DNA of 5,514 nucleotides, from the NCBI GenBank assembly GCA_028290165.1, contig JAQGKJ010000408.1, forward strand, positions 1-5,514. Reading direction: 5' to 3'. The position numbers and the translations under genes are program-made. Below the pieces are notes generated by a model. It was not told the DNA's origin. It ran no database searches and saw only the letters and a program-made list of their open reading frames with translations. Below, in pieces: positions 5,514 through 5,514 of the stretch. The stretch's first letter is position 1. Each line of letters opens with the position of its first letter. This DNA is from Bradyrhizobium sp. (GTDB lineage Bacteria > Pseudomonadota > Alphaproteobacteria > Rhizobiales > Xanthobacteraceae).

Positions 5514-5514
5514 A

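Overview
The window is GC-rich with alphaproteobacterial gene content. A long imperfect palindrome beginning CGTCATTGCGAG, near the left end, belongs to a dispersed repeat type I associate with Bradyrhizobium, Rhodopseudomonas and relatives. The likely source is a Nitrobacteraceae (Bradyrhizobium-like) chromosome. This is inferred from repeat type and protein style, not from a database match. No rRNA, tRNA, CRISPR array, transposase or phage gene is visible.

Layout, left to right. (1) Positions 1-246 hold no convincing gene; the main feature is the palindromic repeat at 103-185. (2) A leftward two-gene unit follows: a 109-residue exported protein of unknown function (2319-1990), then, after 36 nt, a bifunctional PP2C phosphatase/Ser-Thr protein kinase with a C-terminal membrane anchor (1953-247). 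(3) A 207-nt divergent intergenic region carries a good sigma-54 (RpoN) -24/-12 element facing right, a perfect 17-nt palindrome and a near-consensus IHF-like site. (4) An ammonium transporter (2527-3849) follows, closer in sequence style to the plant AMT2/MEP-like clade than to E. coli AmtB, with no glnK beside it. It ends in a strong terminator-like hairpin. (5) A rightward pair closes the window: an O6-alkylguanine-DNA alkyltransferase-like protein (4047-4625) and, 10 nt later, an AraC-family regulator with a Cys/His-rich N-terminal half (4636-5475). A UUCG-capped hairpin lies at the right edge.

How the genes may work together. The sigma-54 element suggests that the transporter is induced under nitrogen limitation through NtrC or a similar activator. 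The divergent kinase/phosphatase belongs to a family I recall sitting inside nitrate-assimilation loci of other proteobacteria (PA1782 between nirB and nasA in Pseudomonas aeruginosa). Its position here beside an ammonium transporter hints at a phospho-signalling role in nitrogen uptake; that is inference. The alkyltransferase/AraC pair resembles a split version of Ada, which fuses an AraC-type DNA-binding module to an alkyltransferase. The N-terminal domain here is not the Ada zinc domain, however, and the alkyltransferase lacks some usual active-site residues while keeping the catalytic PCHRV.

The best candidates for something new are the kinase/phosphatase plus exported protein opposite an AMT2-type transporter, and the atypical alkyltransferase paired with a Cys-rich AraC regulator.
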